Shown one piece after another: positions 44,305 to 52,894 of a DNA stretch of 64,000 nucleotides. Positions within the stretch are counted from its first letter, which is position 1. Every line of letters starts with the position of its first letter. The notes under the pieces are model-generated. The model worked only from the letters and a program-made list of their open reading frames with translations, ran no database searches and was not told where the DNA came from. The stretch spans positions 186,001 to 250,000 of the forward strand of contig NZ_ARYK01000005.1 in the NCBI RefSeq assembly GCF_000685275.1, written 5' to 3'. A program made the translations under genes and the position numbers. The DNA comes from Hyphomonas johnsonii MHS-2 (lineage in GTDB: Bacteria > Pseudomonadota > Alphaproteobacteria > Caulobacterales > Hyphomonadaceae).

Positions 44305-46533
44305 ATGCCAGTCGGCGAGTCAATTCTGGCGGAGGCCGACAAACCTGACAATCCCGGAGAGACTGGGCCCGCCGCCTTTGCCCCGCTTTGCCTGCTTGTG
44401 CTTACGGCCTGCGCCCAATCGTCCAACACGGAGGCCCTCGTGCCCGAAATGCCTGTACCCACTGCTGAAGTGACTGAAACGGACCCGAACCTGTGGCTGG
44501 AAGAGGTGGAGGGCGAAAAAGCGCTCGCCTGGGTGCGCCGCCAGAACAGCCGCAGCCTTGCCGTGCTGCAGGCCGATCCGCGCTATGCCGGTTTCGAGGC
44601 GGCCGCCCTCGACGCCCTGAACTCGAAGGAGCGCATTCCCTACGGCACGGTGCGCGACGGCATGGTCTACAATTTCTGGCAGGATGACGTGAACGTCCGC
44701 GGCCTGTGGCGCCGCGCCAGTCTCGAGAGCTACGCGACTGACGCGCCCGACTGGGAAACCGTGGTGGATTTCGACAGGCTGGCCGCCGACGAAGGCAAGA
44801 ACTGGGTCTACAAGGGCGCCGACTGCCTGCGCACGCTGGATGCGCCGGCACGCCATTGCATCGTGTCGCTGTCGGATGGCGGCAAGGACGCCGTGATCAC
44901 GCGCGAATTCGACCTGGGAACGAAAGCCTTCGTCGAAGAGGGGTTCGAGACGCCGGAAGCCAAGCAGGGCGCGGCCTGGGTTGATGCCGATACGCTGCTG
45001 ATCGCCTCCGACTGGGGCGCCGGTACGGTGACGCAATCGGGCTATCCCTTCATCATCAAGCGGTGGACCCGCGGCACGCCGCTGGACGCGGCCACCGAAG
45101 TGCTGCGCGGCAAGGAGACCGATGTCGGCGTCTGGCCGATGACGATCGAGCTCGAAGACGGGCGCGTGCTGCAGGGCGGCGTGACGTCCGAGACCTTCTT
45201 TACACGGTCCTACTGGTGGCTCCCGGATGGCGAGACCGCGCCCGTGCGCTGGCCGATTCCGTCGAAATCCTCGCCGAACGGCATCTACAAGGGCCATTTC
45301 CTGCTCTCGCTGGAAGAGGACTGGGCGCCGGAAGGCCAGAACGCGGCGTTCAAGTCGGGCGACCTCGTCGCGTTTGACGTCGAGACCTTCCTGGAGACGC
45401 GCACTTTGCCGCCGGTCAGCCTTGTGTTCCGCCCGACAGCGACGCAGGCCGTCAACGGCGTGGCCATCGCCAGGGGCGCTGCGCTCCTCTCGATCAGCGA
45501 TAATGTTGTCGGCAAGGTGCTGCGCCTCGAGCCCGGCGCAGACGGCTGGACGACTGCGGCGATCACCCTTCCCGGCACCGGCCAGGCCGGCATCGCCTTT
45601 TCCGATGAGCACGAAACCACCGTGTTCCTGAACTACGAGGATTTCCTCACGCCGGATTCGCTCCTCAATTACGATATCGCGACGGGCGAGGTCTCGACCC
45701 TCAAGAGCCTGCCGGCCAAGTTCGACACGACCGGCCTCACCGTCGAGCAGTTCTTCGCGACGTCGAAGGACGGCACGAAAGTCCCGTACTTCCTCGTGCA
45801 TCGCAGCGACATCCCGTTCGACGGTACGACACCGACCCTGCTGTACGGCTATGGCGGGTTCCAGGTATCGATGAACCCGTCCTACAGCCCGGTGCTCGGG
45901 CGGCTCTGGCTGGAACAGGGCGGCGCCTATGCGCTGGCCAATATCCGGGGCGGCGGTGAATTTGGTCCGCAATGGCACCAGGCAGGCCTGAAGTTGCACC
46001 GCCAGCGCGTCTATGACGACTTTATCGCGGTCGGCGAAGACCTGGTCGCGCGCAAGGTGACGACGCCGGCGCATCTCGGCATCGAGGGCGGTTCGAATGG
46101 CGGCCTGTTGATGGGAGTCATGCTGAACCAGCGCCCGGACCTCTGGAACGCTGTCGTTGTCCAGGTGCCACTGCTCGACATGCTGCGTTACCATATGCTG
46201 CTCGCGGGGGCTTCGTGGGTTGACGAGTACGGCTCGCCGGACGTGCCCGAGGAGCGTGCCTTTCTCGAGACGATCTCGCCCTACCAGAACTTCGACGCGT
46301 CGACGCCCTATCCGGTCCCCTTCTTCGTGACATCGACCAAGGATGACCGGGTGCATCCCGGCCATGCCCGCAAGATGGCCAAACTGTTCGAGGACGCAGG
46401 CCTTCCCTTCCTCTATTACGAGAACGTGGATGGCGGGCATTCGGCGGCGGCGAACCAGACAGAACGCGCCAAGCGTTCCGCTTTGGAATTCACCTACTTG
46501 TCCGAGCGTCTTTTCCCTGCGCTGCGCGACTAG
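44305..46533 (+). CDS. Prolyl oligopeptidase family serine peptidase
   Basis: About 742 residues: probable lipoprotein signal (LCLLVLTAC), an N-terminal beta-propeller (beginning DPNLWLEEVEGEKALAWV) and an alpha/beta-hydrolase domain with the catalytic Ser in EGGSNGGLLMG, Asp in TSTKDDRVHPGH and His in VDGGHSAAA. S9A enzymes cut short peptides after proline. The start is uncertain: ATG 44305 gives an unusual polar stretch before the hydrophobic helix, and no good ribosome site is seen nearby. Confidence 0.9.
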   Translation: MPVGESILAEADKPDNPGETGPAAFAPLCLLVLTACAQSSNTEALVPEMPVPTAEVTETDPNLWLEEVEGEKALAWVRRQNSRSLAVLQADPRYAGFEAAALDALNSKERIPYGTVRDGMVYNFWQDDVNVRGLWRRASLESYATDAPDWETVVDFDRLAADEGKNWVYKGADCLRTLDAPARHCIVSLSDGGKDAVITREFDLGTKAFVEEGFETPEAKQGAAWVDADTLLIASDWGAGTVTQSGYPFIIKRWTRGTPLDAATEVLRGKETDVGVWPMTIELEDGRVLQGGVTSETFFTRSYWWLPDGETAPVRWPIPSKSSPNGIYKGHFLLSLEEDWAPEGQNAAFKSGDLVAFDVETFLETRTLPPVSLVFRPTATQAVNGVAIARGAALLSISDNVVGKVLRLEPGADGWTTAAITLPGTGQAGIAFSDEHETTVFLNYEDFLTPDSLLNYDIATGEVSTLKSLPAKFDTTGLTVEQFFATSKDGTKVPYFLVHRSDIPFDGTTPTLLYGYGGFQVSMNPSYSPVLGRLWLEQGGAYALANIRGGGEFGPQWHQAGLKLHRQRVYDDFIAVGEDLVARKVTTPAHLGIEGGSNGGLLMGVMLNQRPDLWNAVVVQVPLLDMLRYHMLLAGASWVDEYGSPDVPEERAFLETISPYQNFDASTPYPVPFFVTSTKDDRVHPGHARKMAKLFEDAGLPFLYYENVDGGHSAAANQTERAKRSALEFTYLSERLFPALRD

Positions 46534-46637
46534 CGCATCTGAAAATGGAACTTAATTGAGAGCAGGTTCCCAACAGGAATGCGGATTTACTTGTCCCGGC
46601 ACCTTTGTGTCCGTTGCGAACCGTGCGACGCTGGGGC

Positions 46638-47228
46638 ATGCGGCTCGACGAACCAGGTTTGCACAATGATGTCGTGAGGCTCGACCTTCTGGAAGAGTCC
46701 GACAGGGCTCGGCTCGGCGGATCAGGCGCGATATCGGCCATGTGGGAATGGTTGCCGGTCATTCCCTCCGGAACGAATTTCCATGCCTATTTCGACTTGA
46801 TGCTGGCGATGAAGGCGAAGGGCAGCATCATCCCTTTTTCGATTACGCGCCAGGCCGACGGCGCATTTGCGGGTGTGATCGCCTATCTCGATGTGTCGCG
46901 AACCCATCGCCGCGTCGGGATCGGCTACGTCTGGCACCCGCCCGAAATGCGGGGCACGGCCGTGCCTGTGGCGACGCAGATGGCAATGATCGGACGGGCG
47001 TTCGGCGCGCGCATGCGGCGTATCGAATTCCCGATCGCGGCTGCCAACGAGCGGGCCATCAGCTCGCTGGAGCGTCTCGGCGCGCGCAGGGAAGGTGTCC
47101 TGCGCCGTTACATGCGTCTCGCCGACGGCTCCTGGGCCGATCTCGCCATTCTGTCGCTTGTCGATTCCGAAATCCGCGTGGCAATCGACCTGCTCAAGGA
47201 CCGTGTCGCCGAGATGCAGTTGGCTTGA
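46638..47228 (+). CDS. GNAT family N-acetyltransferase (RimJ/RimL type)
   Basis: A 196-residue acetyltransferase. It begins LDEPGLHNDVVRLDLLE, has the IGYVWHPPEMRGTAVPVA region of the RimJ-like group, the acetyl-CoA loop, and ANERAISSLERLGARREGVLRRYM, the C-terminal signature. It may acetylate a protein N-terminus or small molecule. ATG 46638 is taken as the family-like start; GTG 46605 is possible. Stand-alone, upstream of ffh. Confidence 0.88.
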   Translation: MRLDEPGLHNDVVRLDLLEESDRARLGGSGAISAMWEWLPVIPSGTNFHAYFDLMLAMKAKGSIIPFSITRQADGAFAGVIAYLDVSRTHRRVGIGYVWHPPEMRGTAVPVATQMAMIGRAFGARMRRIEFPIAAANERAISSLERLGARREGVLRRYMRLADGSWADLAILSLVDSEIRVAIDLLKDRVAEMQLA

Positions 47229-47415
47229 CCTCACGGCCCCCCCATGCTTTAGGCGCGCTAACATTCGCGCAAACATGAAAAGCGCGCTTTGACTGACACT
47301 TGAGGTCAGCGAGGCCCCCCGCCCGGCGAAGATTCGCTCAGCGGGGCTTCATGCATTGTGCGGTGCATTTGAGCGCCCATGTCTGGCTTACAGGCAAATG
47401 GCAAAGGAGTGGCCC

Positions 47416-48885
47416 ATGTTCGACGCATTGAGCGAACGCCTCGGCGGAATATTTGACGGCCTGACCGGCCGCGGCGCGCTGTCCGAAAAGGACGTGAACG
47501 CCGCCCTGCGCGAAATCCGCGTGGCCCTGCTGGAAGCCGACGTTGCCCTGCCGGTGGTCAAGGATTTCATCGACAGTGTGCGCGCCCGCGCCGTTGGCGA
47601 GGAAGTCGTCCGTTCGGTGAAGCCCGGCCAGCAAGTGGTCAAGATCGTCTATGACGGCCTGGTCGAGATGCTGGGCGGCAGCGAACCGGACCGCGGCCTG
47701 CGCATCGACAGCCCGCCGGCGGTGATGATGATGGCCGGCCTGCAGGGCTCCGGTAAAACGACGACGACGGCCAAGATTGCCAAGCGTCTTGCCGAGAAGC
47801 AGCGCAAGAAAGTCCTCCTCGCCTCGCTCGACGTGCGTCGCCCCGCCGCCATGCAGCAGCTTGCGATCCTTGCCGACCAGTGCGGCGACAATGTCACGTC
47901 CCTGCCCATCATCGAGGGCCAGTTGCCAGCTGACATTGCCCGGCGCGCCGTACAGGCTGCAAAGCTTGGCGGCTATGACGTCCTGATCCTCGACACGGCG
48001 GGCCGCACGACCATCGACGAACAGATGATGGGCGAAGCCGCCGAGATCGCGGCGATCGCCAATCCGTCGGAAACCCTGCTGGTTGCTGACGCGCTGACCG
48101 GCCAGGATGCCGTGGAGACAGCCCGGCGTTTCCACGAGCGCCTGCCGCTGACCGGCCTGGTCCTGACCCGGATGGATGGCGATGGTCGCGGCGGTGCCGC
48201 CCTGTCCATGCGGGCCGTCACCGGCCTGCCGATCCGTTTCCTCGGTGTTGGCGAAAAGCTCGATGGCCTTGATTCCTTCGATGCCTCGCGCGTTGCCGGG
48301 CGCATCCTTGGCCAGGGCGACATTGTCAGCCTCGTCGAAAAAGCGTCCGAGCAGATGGACGCCGACAAGGCCGAGCGCATGGCGGCCAAGCTCAAGAAGG
48401 GCGAGTTCGACCTTGAGGACCTGGCCGACCAGTTCCGCCAGATGCAGCGCATGGGCGGCCTCGGCGGCATCATGGGCATGATGCCGGGCGCGCGCAAAGC
48501 CAAGGAAGCCATGGCGAACGCCAATCTCGACGACAATGTGCTGAAGCGCCAGGAAGCCATCATCCTGTCGATGACCCGCGCGGAACGGCGCAAGCCGGCC
48601 CTGCTCAACGCCTCGCGCCGCAAGCGGATCGCCGCCGGTTCAGGCACCAGCGTGCAGGAAGTCAACAAGGTGCTGAAGATGCACCAGCAGATGGCCGGCA
48701 TGATGAAGAAGATGCGCACCAAGGGTGGCATGAAAGCCATGATGGGCGCAGCCGCGCAGGCCGGCATGTCTCCGGGCGACCTTGCGAAGATGGGTGGCCA
48801 GCAGATGCCAGGCGGCCTGCCTGGTCTTGGCGGCGGGTCGCTGCCGTCCGGCATGGGCGACCTTCTCGGCGGGAAGAAGAAGTAG
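47416..48885 (+). CDS. ffh: Signal recognition particle protein Ffh
   Basis: A 489-residue GTPase that delivers membrane proteins to FtsY and the translocon. The N domain starts MFDALSERLGGIFDGLTGRG; GLQGSGKTTTTAK is the P-loop, DTAGR the G3 motif and TRMDGDGRGGAALS a G4/G5 region. The C-terminal M domain is methionine-rich (QMQRMGGLGGIMGMMPG). AAGGAG precedes ATG 47416. The 187 bases upstream have no gene; I looked for 4.5S RNA there and did not find it. aroQ starts at the next base after its stop. Confidence 0.97.
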   Translation: MFDALSERLGGIFDGLTGRGALSEKDVNAALREIRVALLEADVALPVVKDFIDSVRARAVGEEVVRSVKPGQQVVKIVYDGLVEMLGGSEPDRGLRIDSPPAVMMMAGLQGSGKTTTTAKIAKRLAEKQRKKVLLASLDVRRPAAMQQLAILADQCGDNVTSLPIIEGQLPADIARRAVQAAKLGGYDVLILDTAGRTTIDEQMMGEAAEIAAIANPSETLLVADALTGQDAVETARRFHERLPLTGLVLTRMDGDGRGGAALSMRAVTGLPIRFLGVGEKLDGLDSFDASRVAGRILGQGDIVSLVEKASEQMDADKAERMAAKLKKGEFDLEDLADQFRQMQRMGGLGGIMGMMPGARKAKEAMANANLDDNVLKRQEAIILSMTRAERRKPALLNASRRKRIAAGSGTSVQEVNKVLKMHQQMAGMMKKMRTKGGMKAMMGAAAQAGMSPGDLAKMGGQQMPGGLPGLGGGSLPSGMGDLLGGKKK

Positions 48886-49200
48886 ATGCAGACCGCAGAC
48901 AACACACTCGCCCGTTTCCAGCTGAACCAGCTGCGCGCCTCGATCGACAATCTCGATGCGATCCTCGTCCATACGCTGGCCGAGCGTTTCAAGGCGACCA
49001 AGGAAGTCGGCAAGCTGAAGGCGGCCCACAACATGCCGCCGGCCGACAAGACACGCGAAGCCGAACAGATCGAGCGCCTGCGCCAGCTGGCCAATGATGC
49101 CGGCCTCGACCCGGCCTTTGCCGAGAAATTCCTCTCCTTCATCGTGGCGGAAGTCATCCGCCACCATGAGCAGATCCGCAGCGAAGACGCTGAACTTTAA
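48886..49200 (+). CDS. aroQ: Chorismate mutase (AroQ type)
   Basis: A 104-residue all-helical enzyme converting chorismate to prephenate. LNQLRASIDNLDAILVHTLAERFKAT contains the N-terminal Arg and the conserved helix; KLKAAHNMPPAD and RHHEQIRS follow the family pattern. It lies between ffh and rpsP, a common place for small aroQ genes in alphaproteobacteria, and is one base from ffh. Confidence 0.93.
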   Translation: MQTADNTLARFQLNQLRASIDNLDAILVHTLAERFKATKEVGKLKAAHNMPPADKTREAEQIERLRQLANDAGLDPAFAEKFLSFIVAEVIRHHEQIRSEDAEL

Positions 49201-49233
49201 TTCCAGAGACGACACTTTACAGGAGTAACCCCG

Positions 49234-49698
49234 ATGTCCCTCAAGATCCGACTCGCCCGTGGCGGGTCCAAGAAACGCCCCTTCTATTCCATCGTCGTCG
49301 CCGATGCCCGTGCGCCGCGCGACGGCCGCTTCATCGAGAAGATCGGCGTCTATGACCCGCGCCTTGCCAAGGATTCCGGCGAGCGCGTGAAAATCGACGC
49401 CGCCAAGGCCGCCGAATGGATCAAGAAAGGCGCCCAGCCGACCGAGCGCGTTGCCCGCTTCCTGTCGCAGATCACGCTGGAAGGCGAATCCGCACCGGTC
49501 TACGCCTGGACCCACGGCACCAACCCGAAAAAGGGCGAGCCGGGCAAGAAAGCCCAGGAGCGCGTGAAAGAGCGCGCCGACAAGGCCGCTGCGCTCGCTG
49601 AAGCTGCCAAGCAGGCTGCTGAAGCGCCTGCAGAGGAAGCACCAGCCGAGGAAGTCGCGGCTGAGGCAGCACCGGCCGAAGAAGCCGCCAGCGAATAG
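49234..49698 (+). CDS. rpsP: 30S ribosomal protein S16 with long C-terminal tail
   Basis: A 154-residue protein. Residues 1 to about 85 are S16 ([44 protein letters not shown]). After a Lys-rich link the last 45 or so residues are almost only Ala, Glu, Pro and Lys. S16 is usually 80-110 residues, so the tail is extra. CAGGAG precedes the ATG. A perfect terminator follows 25 bases after the stop. Confidence 0.96.
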   Translation: MSLKIRLARGGSKKRPFYSIVVADARAPRDGRFIEKIGVYDPRLAKDSGERVKIDAAKAAEWIKKGAQPTERVARFLSQITLEGESAPVYAWTHGTNPKKGEPGKKAQERVKERADKAAALAEAAKQAAEAPAEEAPAEEVAAEAAPAEEAASE

Positions 49699-49723
49699 CG
49701 CCGGCTTTCCCCTGATCCTGAAG

Positions 49724-49753
49724 AGGCCAGTGCAGATCGCACTGGCCTTTTTT
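49724..49753 (+). terminator. Rho-independent terminator after rpsP
   Basis: AGGCCAGTGC (49724-49733) pairs perfectly with GCACTGGCCT (49739-49748), loop of five, followed by a run of six T. It closes the ffh-aroQ-rpsP operon and separates it from the crystallin-type gene. Confidence 0.95.
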
Positions 49754-49763
49754 GTTGGCGGCT

Positions 49764-49846
49764 GGGTCGGGGAGTTGCTGAACACGTGGCAACAGGGAAC
49801 TCCGACCCGGTTCAGTTCGCTTCACCTAGACAGTGATCAAACTGAA
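49764..49846 (+). repeat. Two inverted repeats in leader of crystallin-type gene 1
   Basis: First: GGGTC (49764-49768) and GGAGTT (49771-49776) pair with AACTCC (49798-49803) and GACCC (49804-49808), eleven pairs with a two-base bulge. Second: TTCAGTT (49811-49817) and AACTGAA (49840-49846), which ends right at the ribosome site AAGGAG. They could be operators or RNA hairpins controlling the gene. Confidence 0.55.
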
Positions 49847-49857
49847 AGGAGACCGCC

Positions 49858-50568
49858 ATGATCCCGGTCAAAACATTACGCAATTGCGCCCTCGCCGCGG
49901 CAAGCCTTGCGGCCCTCGCCCTGCCCGCCCAGGCCGCGCCCGGCCATGCGCGCCATGGACCCGCCCATGGTGGCGGCGTGATCCTGTATGCCGATGCCGG
50001 GTTTTCCGGTGCGGGCCTGGAAATCGACGGGGCTGTGCCGGACCTGGCGCGCCTGCGCTTCAATGACAAGGTTTCCTCGATCGCCATGCGTTCGGGCGCC
50101 TGGGAAGTCTGCACGGACGCCAATTTTCGCGGCCGCTGCCGGATAATCGATACTAGCGTCTCGCGCCTGTCCGCCCTGCGGCTGAACGACAATATCTCGT
50201 CGCTGCGTCCGGCAGGCTATGGCGCCGGCGCACCGAGGGGCGACTGGGGCGGGTCAGGCCGCGGCAACCGGGCCGATGTGGTGCTCTTCGCCGATTCCGG
50301 CCTCAGGGGCCAGCCGATCGAGGTCAACCGGGACATTCCGGACCTGTCGGACTATCGCTTCAATGACCGGGCCAGCTCCATCCTGGTCAACAGCGGCACG
50401 TGGCTGGCCTGCGAGCATGCCAATTACCGGGGGCGCTGCGAAGTGGTTGGCCGCGGGTCCGGCGAGCTGCGGCCGATCGGCCTCAACGACAATATTTCGT
50501 CGATCCGCCGCTATGACAGCCGTTACGAGGCCCGCAACGATCGTGACCGCTATGGGCGACGCGACTAA
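49858..50568 (+). CDS. Secreted protein with two beta/gamma-crystallin domains
   Basis: A 236-residue exported protein with signal peptide (cut after LPAQA). Two similar domains follow, about residues 40-118 and 140-220; each has ILYADAGF or LFADSGL, a RFNDK/RFNDRxSSI block, a GxWxxCxxANFRGRC strand and LNDNISSLRP at the end. This matches beta/gamma-crystallin (XTALBG) repeats; the N/D-x-S-S motifs usually bind calcium. Two Cys per domain could form disulfides. A basic, Asp/Arg-rich tail ends it. Role unknown; placed between rpsP and rimM. AAAGGAG precedes the ATG. Confidence 0.85.
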   Translation: MIPVKTLRNCALAAASLAALALPAQAAPGHARHGPAHGGGVILYADAGFSGAGLEIDGAVPDLARLRFNDKVSSIAMRSGAWEVCTDANFRGRCRIIDTSVSRLSALRLNDNISSLRPAGYGAGAPRGDWGGSGRGNRADVVLFADSGLRGQPIEVNRDIPDLSDYRFNDRASSILVNSGTWLACEHANYRGRCEVVGRGSGELRPIGLNDNISSIRRYDSRYEARNDRDRYGRRD

Positions 50569-50618
50569 TTTGGGCGCGGCTGTTCTCACTTGCCCAGAGT
50601 GGCGTTAAACACGCCCGC

Positions 50619-51152
50619 ATGAACAGCCGATCGAACAAACGCATCGTGGTGGGCGCCCTGAAGGGGGCCCACGGCGTGCAGGGTGAAGTGAGGGTGAAGA
50701 GCTTCACGACCGAACCGGGTGACCTGTTCACGTACGGACCGCTGACCGACGCCGACGGAAACGTGCTGGTGACGCCGGTCTCCGCCCGGTCGGGCAAGGA
50801 CCATTTCATCGTGGCGGCACGCGAAAAGAAGCAGAAGGAAGAGTGGGACGCGCTGAAAGGCGCCCTTCTGCATGTCGAGCGCGCGATCCTGCCGGAAGCC
50901 GAGGATGACGAATTCTATATCGAGGACCTTGTCGGCCTTGCGGTCCATGCCGTTGACGAGGTGGCCGAGGGGCGGGTCAAGTCGGTGCAGAATTTCGGGG
51001 CTGACGACCTGCTCGAAATCCAGCTGATCACTGGCGGTGCCAGCGTGTTCGTGCCGTTCACGCTGACCGATGTGCCCGAAGTCGACATCAAGGCCGGCCG
51101 CATTTCCATCCCGAACCTGATGTCCTGGGTGGAAACCCCGGACAAGGAATAG
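50619..51152 (+). CDS. rimM: Ribosome maturation factor RimM
   Basis: A 177-residue protein needed for 30S head assembly that binds S19. The N-terminal beta-barrel begins RIVVGALKGAHGVQGEVRVKSF; the PRC-barrel domain has FYIEDLVGLAVHAVDEVAEG and FVPFTLTDVPEVDIKAGRI. Length is normal. It lies 50 bases after crystallin-type gene 1 and 77 before gene 2, instead of adjoining rpsP and trmD directly. Confidence 0.95.
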   Translation: MNSRSNKRIVVGALKGAHGVQGEVRVKSFTTEPGDLFTYGPLTDADGNVLVTPVSARSGKDHFIVAAREKKQKEEWDALKGALLHVERAILPEAEDDEFYIEDLVGLAVHAVDEVAEGRVKSVQNFGADDLLEIQLITGGASVFVPFTLTDVPEVDIKAGRISIPNLMSWVETPDKE

Positions 51153-51158
51153 CAGGAA

Positions 51159-51179
51159 ATCGCGCCCACGTTGCGCGAT
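51159..51179 (+). repeat. 7-bp inverted repeat after rimM
   Basis: ATCGCGC (51159-51165) and GCGCGAT (51173-51179), perfect, loop of seven. It starts six bases after the rimM stop; no T-run follows, so it could end rimM transcription with Rho or belong to the next gene's leader. Confidence 0.6.
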
Positions 51180-51197
51180 GTTCAGGTGCCGGGGGCC

Positions 51198-51216
51198 ATG
51201 TTACAAGGCGTAACAT
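51198..51216. promoter_or_regulatory. Palindrome ATGTTAC-N5-GTAACAT before crystallin-type gene 2
   Basis: Perfect 7-bp arms (51198-51204, 51210-51216) that end one base before the ribosome site AGAGGAA (51217-51223). It looks like an operator for a dimeric repressor (TetR/MarR-like half-sites), or a hairpin hiding the ribosome site. Confidence 0.6.
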
Positions 51217-51229
51217 AGAGGAATTGGCC

Positions 51230-52876
51230 ATGTTTGCCGCGCTCATGCGCTTCGGCGCCATCATTGCACTCCCGTTCGCGCTCGCCAGCGTGGCGACGGC
51301 GCAGCAGGATGTACCGCAGGAAGAGGCCGCGCTGATCCTGTTCAGTGGCAAGGACTTCCGCGGCGCCGCAACCAATGTGTTCGACCCGATCCTTTCCCTC
51401 CATGACCTCGACTTCAATGACCGTGCCCGCTCGGTGTCTGTGCTGTCAGGCGCGTGGGAGCTTTGCGAGAACGTTGATTTCACCGGCCGCTGCGTGTTCC
51501 TGCGCGAGGATTCGCCGGACCTCAGCTATTTCGGCCTTGAAGGCATCGTTTCGTCTGTCCGGCCGATCTACGAATATACCGATGCGGCCTCGGGCCTGAT
51601 GTTCACACGCGACGAGAATGGCTACATCCACTACGCCGACGAAACCGATTACGGGTACAATGACTACGCCTATGATGATCGCTACGATGACGGGTACGGG
51701 GCAACAACGCGTGTGGAGATCTACCATTACGGCTATTCGCCGGCGTATCGCTCGTATGGCTATTATGATCCGCTGGCCGGGTATGGCCCCTACGGGTTCG
51801 GCTATTCGCGCGGTGGCTACAACAGCTACCGGCCTGCCTACTACAATCACAAGCGCCGGCCCGTGCGCGGCCACCATGGCGCCAAGAACGGTGCTGCGAC
51901 ACTGTATACCGATTCCAACGGGCGTGGCGCGTCGCTCGGGATCAATCACGGCATCAGCGATCTCAGCCGCTACCGGTTCAACGACAATGTCTCGTCGCTG
52001 GATATCAGGTCGGGCAAATGGGAAGTCTGTGAGCACGCCAACTACCAGGGCCGCTGCCAGGTCATTGATGCCTCGACCGGCAAGCTGAACGGCTACCGGC
52101 TGAACGACAATATTTCCTCGATCCGGCCGGTTCCCGGCACGTTGCCTGATACCGGGCGTGGCGACCGCAAGGGTGACCGCGACGGGCACAAAGGCCGCCG
52201 CGACGGTGACGCGCGTGGCGACAGGGGCCGCGGTGATCGCGACCAGGGTCGCAGGGGCGCTGTCGCGGCTGCGCCGACGACCCAGCAGCCCCGCGCAGGC
52301 AACCTTGCCGGCGGCCCCGGCACGATCCCGTCGCTGCCGGATACGACCCTGCCGAACCGCCCGACGCGCGGCCAGCGTGGTGTCGTCGCCCCGGACCCGG
52401 TCGCCACTACGCCGCAGGCCCGCCCTGACCGGGATCGCCGCGACTACAGCCGCAGCAATGCCACGCGCACCACACGGCCCGATTCGAGCACCAAGCGGTC
52501 CGACACGTCCCGCACACGGGTTGAGCGCCCGCGCGTTGTCAGGCCCGCAAGTTCAACGCCTGCCGCCCAGCCGCAGCGCCAGAAAGCGCAGCGCGCCCGG
52601 CCCCAGACGCCAGCCGTGCAGGCGCGCCAGCCGGTGAGAGCGCCCGTCCAGCGGGCCGCGCCGCAACGGGCACCCACGCGGGCTATCACACAGCGGGCGC
52701 CGGTCAAGGCCGCGCCTCCGCCACGCCAGGTCCGTTCCGCACCGTCGCCGCGCCCGGCACAAGCGGCGCCGACGCCGCGTCCTGCGCCGCAACGCCAGGT
52801 CCAGCGCCCCAATCCGCGATCGTCGGACGGCATGCGCGGGCGCCAGAATGGCCGCGTCGGGAAAAATCAGAAGTAG
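51230..52876 (+). CDS. Large secreted beta/gamma-crystallin-type protein with basic Pro/Arg/Gln-rich tail
   Basis: A 548-residue exported protein: signal peptide (to about residue 25), crystallin-type domain 1 (ALILFSGKDFRGAA to GLEGIVSSVRPI, about 33-112), a Tyr/Asp/Gly-rich stretch (about 115-215), domain 2 (GAATLYTDSNGRGASLG to LNDNISSIRPVP, about 220-300), then 250 residues of low-complexity Arg/Pro/Ala/Gln sequence rich in TRPDSSTKRSDTSRTR-like and QRAPxRA repeats. The tail resembles anionic-polymer-binding or disordered matrix proteins. AGAGGAA precedes ATG 51230. Paralogous to the 236-residue neighbour across rimM. Confidence 0.85.
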   Translation: MFAALMRFGAIIALPFALASVATAQQDVPQEEAALILFSGKDFRGAATNVFDPILSLHDLDFNDRARSVSVLSGAWELCENVDFTGRCVFLREDSPDLSYFGLEGIVSSVRPIYEYTDAASGLMFTRDENGYIHYADETDYGYNDYAYDDRYDDGYGATTRVEIYHYGYSPAYRSYGYYDPLAGYGPYGFGYSRGGYNSYRPAYYNHKRRPVRGHHGAKNGAATLYTDSNGRGASLGINHGISDLSRYRFNDNVSSLDIRSGKWEVCEHANYQGRCQVIDASTGKLNGYRLNDNISSIRPVPGTLPDTGRGDRKGDRDGHKGRRDGDARGDRGRGDRDQGRRGAVAAAPTTQQPRAGNLAGGPGTIPSLPDTTLPNRPTRGQRGVVAPDPVATTPQARPDRDRRDYSRSNATRTTRPDSSTKRSDTSRTRVERPRVVRPASSTPAAQPQRQKAQRARPQTPAVQARQPVRAPVQRAAPQRAPTRAITQRAPVKAAPPPRQVRSAPSPRPAQAAPTPRPAPQRQVQRPNPRSSDGMRGRQNGRVGKNQK

Positions 52877-52894
52877 GATGATCCGGGTGCGGGC

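Noticed and set aside
44320-46440. 706-codon minus-strand frame opposite the prolyl oligopeptidase
   Set aside because: The plus strand encodes a clear S9A peptidase with its catalytic triad; the opposite frame is His/Arg-rich noise.
47229-47415. Possible 4.5S (SRP) RNA gene upstream of ffh
   Set aside because: Several GC-rich self-complementary stretches exist, but the conserved SRP RNA core loop was not found.
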